DNA of 64,000 bases from Clostridiales bacterium (lineage in GTDB: Bacteria > Bacillota > Clostridia > Peptostreptococcales > Acidaminobacteraceae): the NCBI GenBank assembly GCA_030446305.1, contig JASUSA010000006.1, positions 1-64,000 on the forward strand. Reading direction: 5' to 3'. This document shows positions 18,352-27,585 of this stretch, one piece after another. Position 1 is the first letter of the stretch. The number at the start of each line of letters is the position of its first letter. The notes below the pieces were generated by a model, which had not been told where the DNA came from, made no database searches, and saw only the letters and a program-made list of their open reading frames with translations. Made by a program: the position numbers and the translations under genes.

Positions 18352-19173
18352 ATGGAAAAGTTGATTATAACGGCGGCGTTAACGGGTGCGGAAGTGACAC
18401 GTGAGCAGCAGCCGAATCTACCGCTGACGCCGATAGAAATTGCAGAAGAGGCATTGGCATGCTATCAGGCGGGTGCTTCAATAGTCCACGTTCACGCCCG
18501 AACAGCACAGGGAGTACCGACACAGGAAATTGAGATGTACCGAGAAATTGTCTCAGAAATTCAGGCGCGATGTCCGGTGATTATTCAGCCGACCACAGGC
18601 GGCGCCGTTTGGCATACCTTTGAGCAGCGGATGCAGCCGCTGCTGCTTAAACCGGAGATGGCAACGCTGAGCTGTGGTACATGCAATTTTGGCGATGACG
18701 TCTTTGTGAATACAGCGCCATTTATGAAAGAATTGGCGGAAAAGATGCTGACTTTAGGCATTAAACCTGAACTCGAAGTTTTTGAACGCGGCATGATTCA
18801 AAATGCAGTGCGCTTGGCGCAGCAGGGCCTTTTAAAAACACCGCTTCATTTTGATATGGTGCTTGGTGTTCCGGGCGCTTGTCCGGGGACGCCGGAAGAT
18901 TTGATGTACATGGTTGGACAATTGCCAAAGGATGCAACATGGACGGTTGCCGGTATTGGCCGGGCGCAATTGCCGCTGGCAGCAATGGGAATTATACTCG
19001 GCGGTCATGTTCGCGTGGGATTTGAGGATAATGTCTATTTGGAAAAAGGTGTGCTGGCAGGCTCAAATGCCGATTTTGTCAAACGTATTGCACGTTTGGC
19101 GAATGAATTGGGTCGACCGGTTGCAACACCTGAAGAAGCCCGTAAAATTCTGCAGATCCGAAACGATTCGTAA
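18352..19173 (+). CDS. kce: 3-keto-5-aminohexanoate cleavage enzyme (BKACE/DUF849 family)
   Basis: 273 residues, full length for the family. Kce converts 3-keto-5-aminohexanoate plus acetyl-CoA to acetoacetate and 3-aminobutyryl-CoA, the substrate of Kal. Expected zinc ligands are visible: His46 and His48 in IVHVHART and Glu225 in RVGFEDN. The TTGG stretch near residue 81 and LGVPGACPGTPEDL also fit. It follows kal by 89 nt and ends at a strong terminator. Other members of the family act on different beta-keto acids, so kal next to it is the main reason for this specific call. Confidence 0.9.
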   Translation: MEKLIITAALTGAEVTREQQPNLPLTPIEIAEEALACYQAGASIVHVHARTAQGVPTQEIEMYREIVSEIQARCPVIIQPTTGGAVWHTFEQRMQPLLLKPEMATLSCGTCNFGDDVFVNTAPFMKELAEKMLTLGIKPELEVFERGMIQNAVRLAQQGLLKTPLHFDMVLGVPGACPGTPEDLMYMVGQLPKDATWTVAGIGRAQLPLAAMGIILGGHVRVGFEDNVYLEKGVLAGSNADFVKRIARLANELGRPVATPEEARKILQIRNDS

Positions 19174-19185
19174 AAATATCAGTTA

Positions 19186-19241
19186 AGCCTCGGCAAGACG
19201 CATGTATAAACACATGTGTATCATTGCCGGGGCTTTTAATT
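19186..19241 (+). terminator. Terminator after kce
   Basis: AGCC-CGGCAA pairs with TTGCCG-GGCT around an inner CATGT/ACATG stem, followed by TTTTAATTTT. Confidence 0.88.
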
Positions 19242-19320
19242 TTCATCAATTAAGCGCTAAACCATCAAGTTTCCCATACGTGTGCAACAGATGAACAGCA
19301 TTTGCATGATCGATTCATTA

Positions 19321-19356
19321 AAGATAATCTCTGTGAAAAAGATAATCTCTGTGAAA
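19321..19356. repeat. Exact 18-bp tandem duplication
   Basis: AAGATAATCTCTGTGAAA occurs twice back to back, about 50 bp upstream of the lysR-type promoter. It may be a duplicated regulator site or a recent slippage event. Confidence 0.9.
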
Positions 19357-19406
19357 GGCGTGTGCCGGAAATTGTCATATTTCCGACTGTAATTTGAAGA
19401 TAGAAA

Positions 19407-19435
19407 TTCACAAAATATTAAATTTCGTTTATAAT
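19407..19435 (+). promoter_or_regulatory. Promoter of the LysR-type gene
   Basis: TTCACA, a 17-nt spacer and TATAAT. The predicted mRNA would have a leader of about 110 nt. Confidence 0.6.
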
Positions 19436-19553
19436 ATAGGTTATTATAATCATTGAAGAACAGTCGCATAGGCATAATGCATGACATCTTATGGAAGGCA
19501 TAGGGCAGTTTATGTACCAATCGGCTGATACAGGGTAATGCTGAGGAGGAAAT

Positions 19554-20456
19554 ATGACCTTACAACAATTACAGTATTTTCGCGTCTTGGCGAAGGTACA
19601 ACATTATACCAAGGCTTCGGAGCAGCTTTTTATTTCACAGCCTACCCTTAGTTATGCTATTTCGGAGCTTGAAAAAGAATTACAGATGCCTCTGTTTATT
19701 AAAAAGGGAAAGAAAATCCAGATCAGCCGTTTTGGCGAAGCCTTTTTAACGTATGTTGAAGAATCGCTCGACAAGCTGGATGAAGGTGTAAAGCACGTGC
19801 AGCATATGGTCGATCCGCGTGAAGGGAGCATTTACCTTGGCTATATTTATAGCTTGAGTTCGAATCTTTTGCCGAGTATTATGCAGGATTTTTATAAAGA
19901 TCCAGAAAACAAGGCGATTGATATTGCGCTGACGCAAAATCTCAATAACTATATCATGAGCGATTTAGTAAATGGCAAAGTGGATTTGGCGTTTTGCACA
20001 CAGACAAAAGATGATTTTGCCTCAGTGCCGATTCTCAGGCAGGAGCTTTACCTGATTGTTCCCAAAACACATCCGTTGGCTGGGCGCAAAAGTATTCGTA
20101 TTGAAGAGACAAAAGAAGAACCTTATGTTTTGCTAAACGATCACAGCGGGCTGAGGGGCATGGTCGATAAAGTGTTTAAACAGAAAAAAATTAAGCCGAA
20201 TATCGTCATGGAAGTTGAAGAGTGCAGTGCGGCAATTACGTATGTTTCAATGGACTTTGGGATCTCCGTCATCCCGACGCTGCCGGCATTAGATCAGCGA
20301 AATGTTGCCGTCCTTCGCATTGAAAATCCTGAGTTTAACAGGACAATTTCAATGTACTGGATGGAGGACCGTTACATGGCGCCTGCAGTCAAAAAAATGA
20401 GAGACTTTATTATCGAGCGCTATGCCGATCCGTCGCTCTTAAAAACATTGGAGTAA
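19554..20456 (+). CDS. LysR-family transcriptional regulator
   Basis: 300 residues. The N-terminal winged helix-turn-helix (LQYFRVLAKVQHYTKASEQLFISQPTLSYAISELEKEL) is the LysR signature. The remainder is a periplasmic-binding-like effector domain (LIVPKTHPLAG; YVSMDFGISVIPTLP). GAGGAGG precedes the start. It lies downstream of kal-kce but behind a terminator and its own promoter, so it could regulate those genes or another target; effector unknown. It converges on the transglutaminase gene. Confidence 0.93.
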   Translation: MTLQQLQYFRVLAKVQHYTKASEQLFISQPTLSYAISELEKELQMPLFIKKGKKIQISRFGEAFLTYVEESLDKLDEGVKHVQHMVDPREGSIYLGYIYSLSSNLLPSIMQDFYKDPENKAIDIALTQNLNNYIMSDLVNGKVDLAFCTQTKDDFASVPILRQELYLIVPKTHPLAGRKSIRIEETKEEPYVLLNDHSGLRGMVDKVFKQKKIKPNIVMEVEECSAAITYVSMDFGISVIPTLPALDQRNVAVLRIENPEFNRTISMYWMEDRYMAPAVKKMRDFIIERYADPSLLKTLE

Positions 20457-20601
20457 CGTTCAAACAGATCTCCTTTAAAATGCAGATGTGAAGGGTACAA
20501 AATTTAATAGATAGAGAAGAATAGACCGTATCGTATCGGAGCGATGAGACAGATCGGAACGGTTTAGAAAAATTATATCGACCAGCATATTATCAATAAA
20601 A

Positions 20602-20642
20602 ATGGAACCCCGGCCTAGAATGGCAGGAGTTCCGTTTTTTCA
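20602..20642. terminator. Bidirectional terminator overlapping the stop codon of the transglutaminase gene
   Basis: GGAAC-CC-GCC pairs with GGC-GG-GTTCC (with two mismatches) around a six-base loop. T-runs follow on both strands (GTTTTTT on plus, ATTTTTATT on minus). The minus-strand gene's stop codon (CTA at 20615-20617 on plus) lies at the stem-loop junction, so its last codons form one arm. Confidence 0.8.
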
Positions 20643-22447
20643 TATTGCGAACCGTGCAGTGTGCGATCAATATCAAAGTATTTCTGGGTGCTGAAAATAT
20701 TTTTACTCATGACATCGGAGGCGATGTCCGTGACGATCCATTTGCCGTTTAGATAAACTTCAACCCAGTAGTGCGAATAGTCTGCGGATGTTCCGCGGAT
20801 GACGCGAGCCTGAATATCAAGCGCTCTTAGCAGTCCTGTATAGAGAAGTGTCAGTTCAAAATCACTGCCTTCGCGATAGCCAAGCATTTCATGCGCCGTA
20901 TAGATCACCTGATTTGAGGCATCTTCGGTGTAGGCATAATTTTTTAAAACCCATGTGTAAACAGATTTTGCCTTGCCGTATTCGCTTGTTTGATCGTAAG
21001 TGATCGAGTTGGCAATGGTATAGACATCGTTGTTGTCAAAGTCAATATAAGCGGACGGCAACAGGTATTTGTTTTCAGCATCTGATGTGTTGATGACGCT
21101 AAAGCGCATAATTAAATCCTCAGGCGCGCTGTCATCATCATCTGTAATAACTTCTTCGATGTAATCATCCAGAGAGAGGTCACTGGTCTTTGCCTGTTCA
21201 GGCATATCCGAAAATTCATCGACATAAATACTGATATCGTGTTTGCCGACGCCAAATGGCAGCGGTACCGAAGCGCTGAATTGATTAGCCATTAGCGGCG
21301 CATAATAGGCGATGGTTTCCGTGTCTTTTTTTATGACGATGTGGTAACCTTTTAAGCGATTGTCCTCATTGTTTTCAACATAGCCTTCAAAGCGGAATTG
21401 CCCGTCGGCCATCATATTGGAATAGATCGGTGCTGACAATGCCGTTCGATATTCGAAAAACTTATTGAGTTCGATGTAATGTTCTGCATTTTCATCAATG
21501 GTTATTTTACTGATCTGGAAGGTATCCATGACGGCATTAAAAATGTCTTCGCCCTCGTAGAGGCTGTTTTGCGCATCATAGAGACAGTCAAAAGCATAGC
21601 CGATGTTGTTTTCAAAGAAAATATAAAGACTCCCCTTGTAAGCGCGATCGTCTAAGGTTAAATCATAGTCAGTCTGAGAACAGAGAAACCCGTTGTAGAC
21701 CGAGAGTTTAACATCGCCGAAGTCAATGGCTCTCCCATAGGTATAACGCATGTTCTTTTCAAGCGTTGACGCGAGAATGTTGCGATTAAAGCTCGAATCC
21801 AGCGGCAAAACCTGCGGTGTAATGGCGTAGGTTTCAAAGTCATTTGAAACGCCATAGGCATTGTTGTTGCCTTCGAGCGCTTCCCAGTACTCGGGAATGA
21901 AATAGCTGATGCCCCAGTTGGTCGTCGTAATTTTTTTATATTGGCGAAATCCAATTTGTTTATATTGATAGATGTTTTCGCGGAAATCCAGCGCCAGCGT
22001 GTGTGTTGTTTTATCGTAGTTATAGGTCATACTGAAGGCGTCTGCAATAACTTTCATGGGGACGAATTGTATGCCGTCACGCATAAAGGCGGGTGTCTTC
22101 ATTTTAATCGCACTGCCGTTGACATAGACGATATCGCGATTCATCTTAAATTTGATGAACGTATTGTCACGGTAGCCGACGAGTTCGCCTGTATCCTCAA
22201 ACCAATATGTTTGAATACCGAGAATCGTATAAAGCTGTGCAGCGGGAACGAAAATATCGTCATTGAGCGCAATGGGCGCATTGTCAAAGCTGAGCGGTGC
22301 ACCATCGAGCAGAACATTGGCATAAGTCGTAATGCCGTCTGGTACCGGAACCGCTTTTCTCACAGGATAACTTGCCGCGAAGTTTGGAGTTGTTATTAAT
22401 ATCAATAAGAGCATCGAGAAGATGCATTCGAAGAGTTTGCGTTTCAT
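20615..22447 (-). CDS. Secreted protein with copper-amine-oxidase-like N-terminal domain and transglutaminase-like domain
   Basis: About 610 residues from an ATG preceded by CAGGTGG; the track start is ten codons earlier. A signal peptide (LFECIFSMLLLILITTPNFAAS) is followed by a Cu_amine_oxidN1-type domain (FVPAAQLYTILGIQTYW, QFVPMKVIADAFSMTYNYD), a module common in clostridial surface proteins. A central beta-rich region follows. The C-terminal transglutaminase-like core contains SKARVIRG-like and HYWVEVYLNGKWIVTDIASD, with His and Asp in place; the expected Cys position is not obvious (the aligned stretch reads YREGSDFELTLL), so it may lack protease/crosslinking activity. Probably extracellular wall-associated function. 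Confidence 0.75.
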   Translation of the reverse strand: MKRKLFECIFSMLLLILITTPNFAASYPVRKAVPVPDGITTYANVLLDGAPLSFDNAPIALNDDIFVPAAQLYTILGIQTYWFEDTGELVGYRDNTFIKFKMNRDIVYVNGSAIKMKTPAFMRDGIQFVPMKVIADAFSMTYNYDKTTHTLALDFRENIYQYKQIGFRQYKKITTTNWGISYFIPEYWEALEGNNNAYGVSNDFETYAITPQVLPLDSSFNRNILASTLEKNMRYTYGRAIDFGDVKLSVYNGFLCSQTDYDLTLDDRAYKGSLYIFFENNIGYAFDCLYDAQNSLYEGEDIFNAVMDTFQISKITIDENAEHYIELNKFFEYRTALSAPIYSNMMADGQFRFEGYVENNEDNRLKGYHIVIKKDTETIAYYAPLMANQFSASVPLPFGVGKHDISIYVDEFSDMPEQAKTSDLSLDDYIEEVITDDDDSAPEDLIMRFSVINTSDAENKYLLPSAYIDFDNNDVYTIANSITYDQTSEYGKAKSVYTWVLKNYAYTEDASNQVIYTAHEMLGYREGSDFELTLLYTGLLRALDIQARVIRGTSADYSHYWVEVYLNGKWIVTDIASDVMSKNIFSTQKYFDIDRTLHGSQYEKTELLPF

Positions 22448-23169
22448 TTGCCACCTGATCCATTGATTATATTCCATGCTGGCGAATGTGATTATTCACA
22501 TTTTGCCTCTTCTAAATATATCATAAAACCCATGTCCGAGGATAGCAGTTTAAGAATTCTTTGCGTCTAAAGCAGATTTGTGTTAGACTTAAGGCATCAT
22601 CTGAAAACGTTGAAAAACACTGAGATGCACCGAATTAAGCAGACTGGCTTTCAAGTGAACGCCATGAGGGTGCGCTTAGCGACATATCTATTGATTTCTA
22701 TAAATTAAGGAAACAACCTCTTAGCCATATGGATGTTCTTGAATGATTACCCAAAAGACAGGACAAGTGATCGTGTAGCGTTAAACAGAATTGCCGCGGA
22801 GAAAGATTAAGCGGCTTTGTCGGTTTGCGTTTTTATGCGCCTGTAATGCGAAAGCATCAATTTTGTGATGATCATAAAGTGATGATTAAAAATAGGTGTA
22901 TGAAAAAGCAAAACATTCAATTTTAATGCTTTTAATACAATCAAGGTCATTGGCATAGGCAAAAGTTCAACCGATTTAAGGAGAAGTGTTCGCTTAAGGA
23001 AAGATCAACTTAAAGGAAAGAATCCAACAAAGCAATGATGCAATTTCTTTACATAGTTATAGTGATAAGGGAGATGGCTGCGAAGCGGTCATGACAGATA
23101 AGCAGACGACAGGCGACAGGAACGGCAGATGGTAGGCGATAAATGCCGCATAAAACAGTGAGGATGAAG
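22448..23169. other. Intergenic region / possible long rho leader
   Basis: About 720 bp with no convincing ORF. A promoter-like pair TTGCGT-17 nt-TAGACT (22561-22589) faces rho, which would give a leader of about 570 nt. Inside are weak hairpins (GCCGC/GCGGC at 22792-22815; AAAAGC/GCTTTT near 22913-22936) but no strong terminator. Rho genes in other bacteria are autoregulated through their leaders; nothing here proves it. Confidence 0.4.
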
Positions 23170-24705
23170 ATGGATATACGCGTATTAAGGAAGAAAAAAG
23201 TTGCAGATTTACGTGAAATTGCAAAGGCGATGGGATTTGCAAACGTCGAAAAGATTAAAAAAGATGATTTGATCGACATGATTGTCAATGGCAACGTCGA
23301 AGCTGAAACAGCGACAGAAAAAAGCCCGTATCCAAATGGTTCAGAAAAGACAGATTCATATGATGCCGATTCGTATGAAACAGCAAAATACGACGAGGAT
23401 TACGGTGTTGCCGCTTTTGACGATTATGAAGATGATGAAGATATGGAAGACGATGAGGACGAAGAGGATTCTGATGATGAATCAGAATTTGAATTGTCGG
23501 ATGAGGCTGCGCATGACGATGTGCATGCGACGCCTCACGCTGAATCTCAAAAAAATATGCATGCCTCGGCAAAGGCCAATAAAAATGAAAAAGACGGTCG
23601 GTTTGAAGTTGAAGGCGTTCTAGAAATCATTGAGCAGGGTTATGGCTTTTTGAGATTTGAAAATTTTCTGTCCAGTGAACAGGATGTGTATGTTTCACCT
23701 TCTCAAATTCGAAAATTTTCCATGCGCACCGGTGATAAGATCAAGGGTGTGACGCGTATACCAAATCCGGGTGAACGCTTTAGGGCACTGCTTTACGTTA
23801 GTCAGATCAATGGCTTCAAACCTCAGTCCAATGTTCGGAGAGCAAAGTTTGATGATTTGACCCCGATGTATCCGGTGTCCAGATTCAGACTTGAAGGCGA
23901 AAGCAAGGAAATGGCCATGCGCCTAATCGATCTGGTATCGCCAATTGGCAAGGGACAGCGCGGGCTCATCGTTGCACCGCCAAAATCCGGCAAAACGATT
24001 TTACTGCAAAAAATTGCGAAAAGTATTTGTGCGAATTATCCGGAAGTGGAACTCATCGTCTTGTTAATCGATGAACGTCCGGAAGAAGTAACGGATATGA
24101 AGCGTTCGATAAATGCCGATGTGGTTTACAGTACCTTTGATGAATTGCCGTCACATCATATCAAAGTGGCGGAGATGGTGTTAAGCCGCGCAAAGGCGCT
24201 GGTCGAACAGAAAAAGGATGTTGTGATTTTGCTCGACAGCATTACGAGACTGGCGCGTGCCTATAACCTCGTGATGCCATCCAGCGGCAAGACGCTCTCG
24301 GGCGGCCTTGATCCCAATGCGCTGCATAAGCCGAAACGTTTTTTTGGGGCGGCGCGCAATATAGAAGAGGGCGGTTCGCTTACGATTTTGGCGACGGCGC
24401 TTATCGAAACGGGTTCCCGCATGGATGATGTCATCTTTGAAGAATTTAAAGGAACCGGGAATATGGAGCTCTTGCTGGACAGGAAGCTGACGGAAAAACG
24501 CATATTCCCATCGGTAGATATTAGGCGCTCAGGCACTCGGCGTGAAGAGCTCCTCTTTGAACAGGAAGAACTTGAGGCAATTTGGCGCATGCGTCGAAGC
24601 CTTGATAAATTTAATCCTCAGGAAATTACGGAAAGGCTCATTGATACCATGTTGACGACGCGCAATAACCGTGAATTCATTCAGTGGGTTAATAAAGAAT
24701 TTTAA
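23170..24705 (+). CDS. rho: Transcription termination factor Rho
   Basis: 511 residues from ATG at 23170, with GAGG 6 nt upstream and the family start [23 protein letters not shown] Rho N domain is followed by an acidic, low-complexity insertion of about 100 residues (runs such as [17 protein letters not shown]). Then comes the RNA-binding cold-shock-like domain ([16 protein letters not shown]) and the ATPase domain (Walker A APPKSGKT, Walker [18 protein letters not shown]- and R-loop regions [14 protein letters not shown]). Rho is a ring-shaped RNA helicase that ends transcription. The insert makes it longer than E. coli Rho (419 residues). rpmE follows with its own promoter. Confidence 0.97.
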   Translation: MDIRVLRKKKVADLREIAKAMGFANVEKIKKDDLIDMIVNGNVEAETATEKSPYPNGSEKTDSYDADSYETAKYDEDYGVAAFDDYEDDEDMEDDEDEEDSDDESEFELSDEAAHDDVHATPHAESQKNMHASAKANKNEKDGRFEVEGVLEIIEQGYGFLRFENFLSSEQDVYVSPSQIRKFSMRTGDKIKGVTRIPNPGERFRALLYVSQINGFKPQSNVRRAKFDDLTPMYPVSRFRLEGESKEMAMRLIDLVSPIGKGQRGLIVAPPKSGKTILLQKIAKSICANYPEVELIVLLIDERPEEVTDMKRSINADVVYSTFDELPSHHIKVAEMVLSRAKALVEQKKDVVILLDSITRLARAYNLVMPSSGKTLSGGLDPNALHKPKRFFGAARNIEEGGSLTILATALIETGSRMDDVIFEEFKGTGNMELLLDRKLTEKRIFPSVDIRRSGTRREELLFEQEELEAIWRMRRSLDKFNPQEITERLIDTMLTTRNNREFIQWVNKEF

Positions 24706-24717
24706 ATATTTTAATGG

Positions 24718-24746
24718 TTGAATCTTAAAAAGGCATGTGATATAAT
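24718..24746 (+). promoter_or_regulatory. Promoter of rpmE
   Basis: TTGAAT, a 17-nt spacer and TATAAT, the -10 also preceded by TGA (extended -10). Confidence 0.7.
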
Positions 24747-24810
24747 GTAAAAGCTTGAATTTTGATTATCGTGTATTGATATAAATACGAATAAGAAAGA
24801 GGTGAAGAGA

Positions 24811-25011
24811 ATGAAAGAAGGAATTCATCCAAAATATCATGAGACTACTGTCCATTGTGCATGCGGCAATACTTTTGTGACGGGTTCTACAAAGGACGAG
24901 ATTAGAATTGAAATCTGTTCAGAATGTCATCCATTCTTTACTGGTACGGCTAAACAAACAGAACGTGGCGGTAGAGCAGAAAAATTCAAAGAAAAATATG
25001 GTCTTAAATAG
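24811..25011 (+). CDS. rpmE: Ribosomal protein bL31
   Basis: 66 residues from the ATG after GAGGTGAAGAG; the track start three codons earlier has no room for a site. It begins [22 protein letters not shown] and contains [11 protein letters not shown], so the cysteines of the zinc-binding (C+) form are present. Its position after rho is conserved in Firmicutes. A strong terminator follows. Confidence 0.97.
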   Translation: MKEGIHPKYHETTVHCACGNTFVTGSTKDEIRIEICSECHPFFTGTAKQTERGGRAEKFKEKYGLK

Positions 25012-25022
25012 ATTGTATCGGC

Positions 25023-25058
25023 TAGGTTAGGATGATGTATTCCTAACCTATTTTATTT
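25023..25058 (+). terminator. Terminator after rpmE
   Basis: TAGGTTAGGA pairs with TCCTAACCTA, followed by TTTTATTTC. Confidence 0.88.
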
Positions 25059-25078
25059 CATGGAAGAATGGCAGGCTC

Positions 25079-25106
25079 TAATGATGAATTGCCCAATTCA
25101 TCATTA
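25079..25106. repeat. Perfect 12-bp inverted repeat upstream of tdk
   Basis: TAATGATGAATT and AATTCATCATTA flank GCCC. No T-run follows, so an operator or an mRNA hairpin is more likely than a terminator. Confidence 0.7.
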
Positions 25107-25161
25107 AAGGGGTAGCCAAATTTCAGTATCCGATGTAAAATGATGACAGTTGGAGGGCAAT

Positions 25162-25755
25162 ATGTCAAAGCTTTATTTTAGATACGGTGCCATGAACTGT
25201 GGCAAGTCGACGGCGCTGATGCAAGTGCGCCATAACTACGAAGAACGCGGCATGCAGGCGATTGTCATCAAGCCGTATACAGACACGAAAGGCGGCAATA
25301 AGATCGTATCGCGCCTAGGCATTGCCAAAGACGTTGACCTCTTGGTAAAAGGGGATGAACACGTTACGGCATCTATTGACCGCTGGCTCGAACAGCATGG
25401 CAGCATTCACTGCATTCTCGTAGATGAGGTACAGTTTATGAAAGCTTTTCAAATTGATGAGCTCTTTGAAATTGCCGTAACAAAGCAAATCCCCGTTATT
25501 TGCTACGGTCTGAGAACAGACTTTCAAATGAGGGGCTTTGAGGGCTCTGAGCGTCTTTTGCTCATTGCACATAGTATTGAAGAATTAAAAACGATTTGTC
25601 GGTGTGGCCGAAAAGCCATTTTAAACGGACGGAAAATTGACGGCGCGTTTGTATTTGAAGGTGATCAAGTTGCCATTGACGGTGAAAATCACGTTGAATA
25701 CGAATCGCTTTGTGCAAGTTGTTACTTTAAATATAAGGCAGGTGCGAAGGCGTAG
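25162..25755 (+). CDS. tdk: Thymidine kinase, type II
   Basis: 197 residues from ATG after TTGGAGGG. P-loop GAMNCGKST at residues 9-17, Walker B/lid VDEVQFM, and zinc-binding cysteines (CRCG near residue 145 and CASC near the end). It phosphorylates thymidine with ATP in nucleotide salvage. First gene of the tdk-yqhQ-prmC-prfA group, in the usual Firmicutes order. Confidence 0.95.
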   Translation: MSKLYFRYGAMNCGKSTALMQVRHNYEERGMQAIVIKPYTDTKGGNKIVSRLGIAKDVDLLVKGDEHVTASIDRWLEQHGSIHCILVDEVQFMKAFQIDELFEIAVTKQIPVICYGLRTDFQMRGFEGSERLLLIAHSIEELKTICRCGRKAILNGRKIDGAFVFEGDQVAIDGENHVEYESLCASCYFKYKAGAKA

Positions 25756-25786
25756 GTGCGCTGAGCGCACAAGAGAGAAGGGTCTT

Positions 25787-26728
25787 ATGCAAGCAGACAA
25801 ACCGAAATATACAAGCATTGGCGGACAGGCACTCATCGAAGGCGTTATGATGCGCGGTAAAGATGATATTGCGATTGCCGTTCGCAAACCAGATGGTGAA
25901 ATTGAAATTAAAATGGACAAAGTGGGCAAGCTTGAAAAGATGAAAATTGCCAAGATCCCATTTGTCAGGGGAATCGTCAGTCTAATCAGTTCCATGGTTA
26001 CCGGGGTCAGCGCTTTGACGTATTCTGCGGAATTTTACATTGAAGAAGAAGCGGCGGATGACAAGGATGAATTGGAAAGACGTCTTCAGAAAATTTTTGG
26101 CGATCATGCTGATGATGTCATTATGGGCTTCTCCATTGTGACGGCGTTTCTCTTTGCACTGATTTTATTTGGCGTACTGCCGACGTTTGTCGTCGGTCTC
26201 TTTAGGCGCTTTGTACAGGAGCCGATAATGCTAAGCGCCATTGAGGGCGTCATGAAAATTGCGTTCTTTATTATTTATGTAGCCTCTATTTCAAAGATGA
26301 AAGATATTCAGCGTGTTTTTCAATACCACGGCGCTGAACATAAAACCATTCACTGCTTTGAAAGCGGGCAGCCGGTAACAGTGGAAAATGCCAGAAAGTT
26401 TACGACACTGCATCCCAGATGCGGCACGAGTTTTATCTTTTTTGTGCTTATTATCAGTATTATTCTCTTCAGTTTCATTAGCTGGAACAGTATTCTCATG
26501 CGCATTGGTATAAAATTGCTATTGCTGCCGCTCGTAGCGGGGATTTCCTATGAAGTGCTTAAACTGGCGGGACGTTCAGATAACGGTTTCATCAAAGCCA
26601 TTAGCAAGCCTGGACTGATGATGCAGAACCTGACGACGGCAGAACCGGATGATTCTCAGCTCGAAGTCGCAATTGCGGCGTTTAATGCTGTATTGGCGAC
26701 AATGGGCGACGAGGCGAAACCACAATGA
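25787..26728 (+). CDS. yqhQ: DUF1385 membrane protein (YqhQ-like)
   Basis: 313 residues from ATG at 25787 (AGAGAAGG upstream); the track ORF is over-extended into tdk. Family marks: GGQALIEGVMMRG at the N-terminus, YHGAEHKTIHCFE and TLHPRCGTSFIFFV in the middle, and C-terminal NLTTAEPDDSQLEVAIAA. Four or so membrane helices. Molecular function is not established, but it is regularly found next to prmC and prfA. It overlaps prmC by 4 nt. Confidence 0.9.
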   Translation: MQADKPKYTSIGGQALIEGVMMRGKDDIAIAVRKPDGEIEIKMDKVGKLEKMKIAKIPFVRGIVSLISSMVTGVSALTYSAEFYIEEEAADDKDELERRLQKIFGDHADDVIMGFSIVTAFLFALILFGVLPTFVVGLFRRFVQEPIMLSAIEGVMKIAFFIIYVASISKMKDIQRVFQYHGAEHKTIHCFESGQPVTVENARKFTTLHPRCGTSFIFFVLIISIILFSFISWNSILMRIGIKLLLLPLVAGISYEVLKLAGRSDNGFIKAISKPGLMMQNLTTAEPDDSQLEVAIAAFNAVLATMGDEAKPQ

Positions 26729-27585
26729 CACTCGGCACCTTGCTGAAACAGACTGAAGACCGCTTGAGCGCTGTTACGGAAACAGATGCCGTTGAAGCGA
26801 GGATGCTGCTTACAGCACTGCTGGGTGTTTCAAAACTGGATCTGGTACTCAATCGAAATACCGTTGTTGAAGCACCGGAAGTGGCGCGTGTTTTGGCAGC
26901 GGTTAAACGACGTGAGGCGCATGAACCGATTCAATATATATTGGGGGAACAGGGGTTTATGGGCATGACCTTTCATGTAAGGCCGGGTGTGCTCATTCCT
27001 CGAGATGATACCGAATCGCTGGTGGTCTATGCTTTAAAATGTCTGGAGACGATTGAAAAACCGCATATTTTGGATGTGGGAACGGGGAGCGGCGCCATTG
27101 CCGTCAGCCTTTTAAAGGGAAAGGATGATGCCAGCGCGGTAGCGGTTGATATTGCATTGACTGCGCTTGATGTAACAGCTGAGAACGCCCGCCGCCTCGG
27201 GGTTTCAGAACGTCTGACGATACTCGAAAGCGATTTGTTTGAAGCGGTCAGCGACCTACAGTTTGATTTAATTATATCCAATCCGCCGTATATTCCCATT
27301 TCGGATCGTGAAACACTTCAGCATGAAGTGTCGTGCTTTGAACCGGAGACGGCGCTCTTTGGCGGCGATGACGGACTCGATTTTTATCGCCGTATGATCC
27401 CAATGGCTGAAAGGCATTTAAAGGCTGAGGGGCTGTTAATGTTTGAAGCCGGGCATGATCAGGGTGAGCGCATTGCTGCAATGATGTGGGAAGCGGGCTA
27501 TGAAGACGTTCATCTGGAATGTGATCTTCGCGGGGTTCCGAGGTTTATTATAGGAAAATGTCGTCATGGAGGTTATGATGTTTGA
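26725..27585 (+). CDS. prmC: Release factor glutamine methyltransferase
   Basis: 286 residues. It methylates the Gln of the GGQ motif in RF1/RF2. SAM motif [17 protein letters not shown] and the catalytic IISNPPYIP (near residue 188) are clear. It overlaps yqhQ by 4 nt (ATGA) and prfA by 8 nt, so the enzyme is encoded next to its substrate. Confidence 0.96.
   Translation: MTLGTLLKQTEDRLSAVTETDAVEARMLLTALLGVSKLDLVLNRNTVVEAPEVARVLAAVKRREAHEPIQYILGEQGFMGMTFHVRPGVLIPRDDTESLVVYALKCLETIEKPHILDVGTGSGAIAVSLLKGKDDASAVAVDIALTALDVTAENARRLGVSERLTILESDLFEAVSDLQFDLIISNPPYIPISDRETLQHEVSCFEPETALFGGDDGLDFYRRMIPMAERHLKAEGLLMFEAGHDQGERIAAMMWEAGYEDVHLECDLRGVPRFIIGKCRHGGYDV

Noticed and set aside
22600-22614. 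TGAAAACGTTGAAA, similar to a CcpA cre site
   Set aside because: One key position differs and no sugar gene is adjacent; a single match of this kind is expected by chance.
23282-23623. 113-aa ORF rich in Met and Lys inside rho
   Set aside because: Frame shadow of the acidic Rho insertion (GAT/GAA runs read in another frame).
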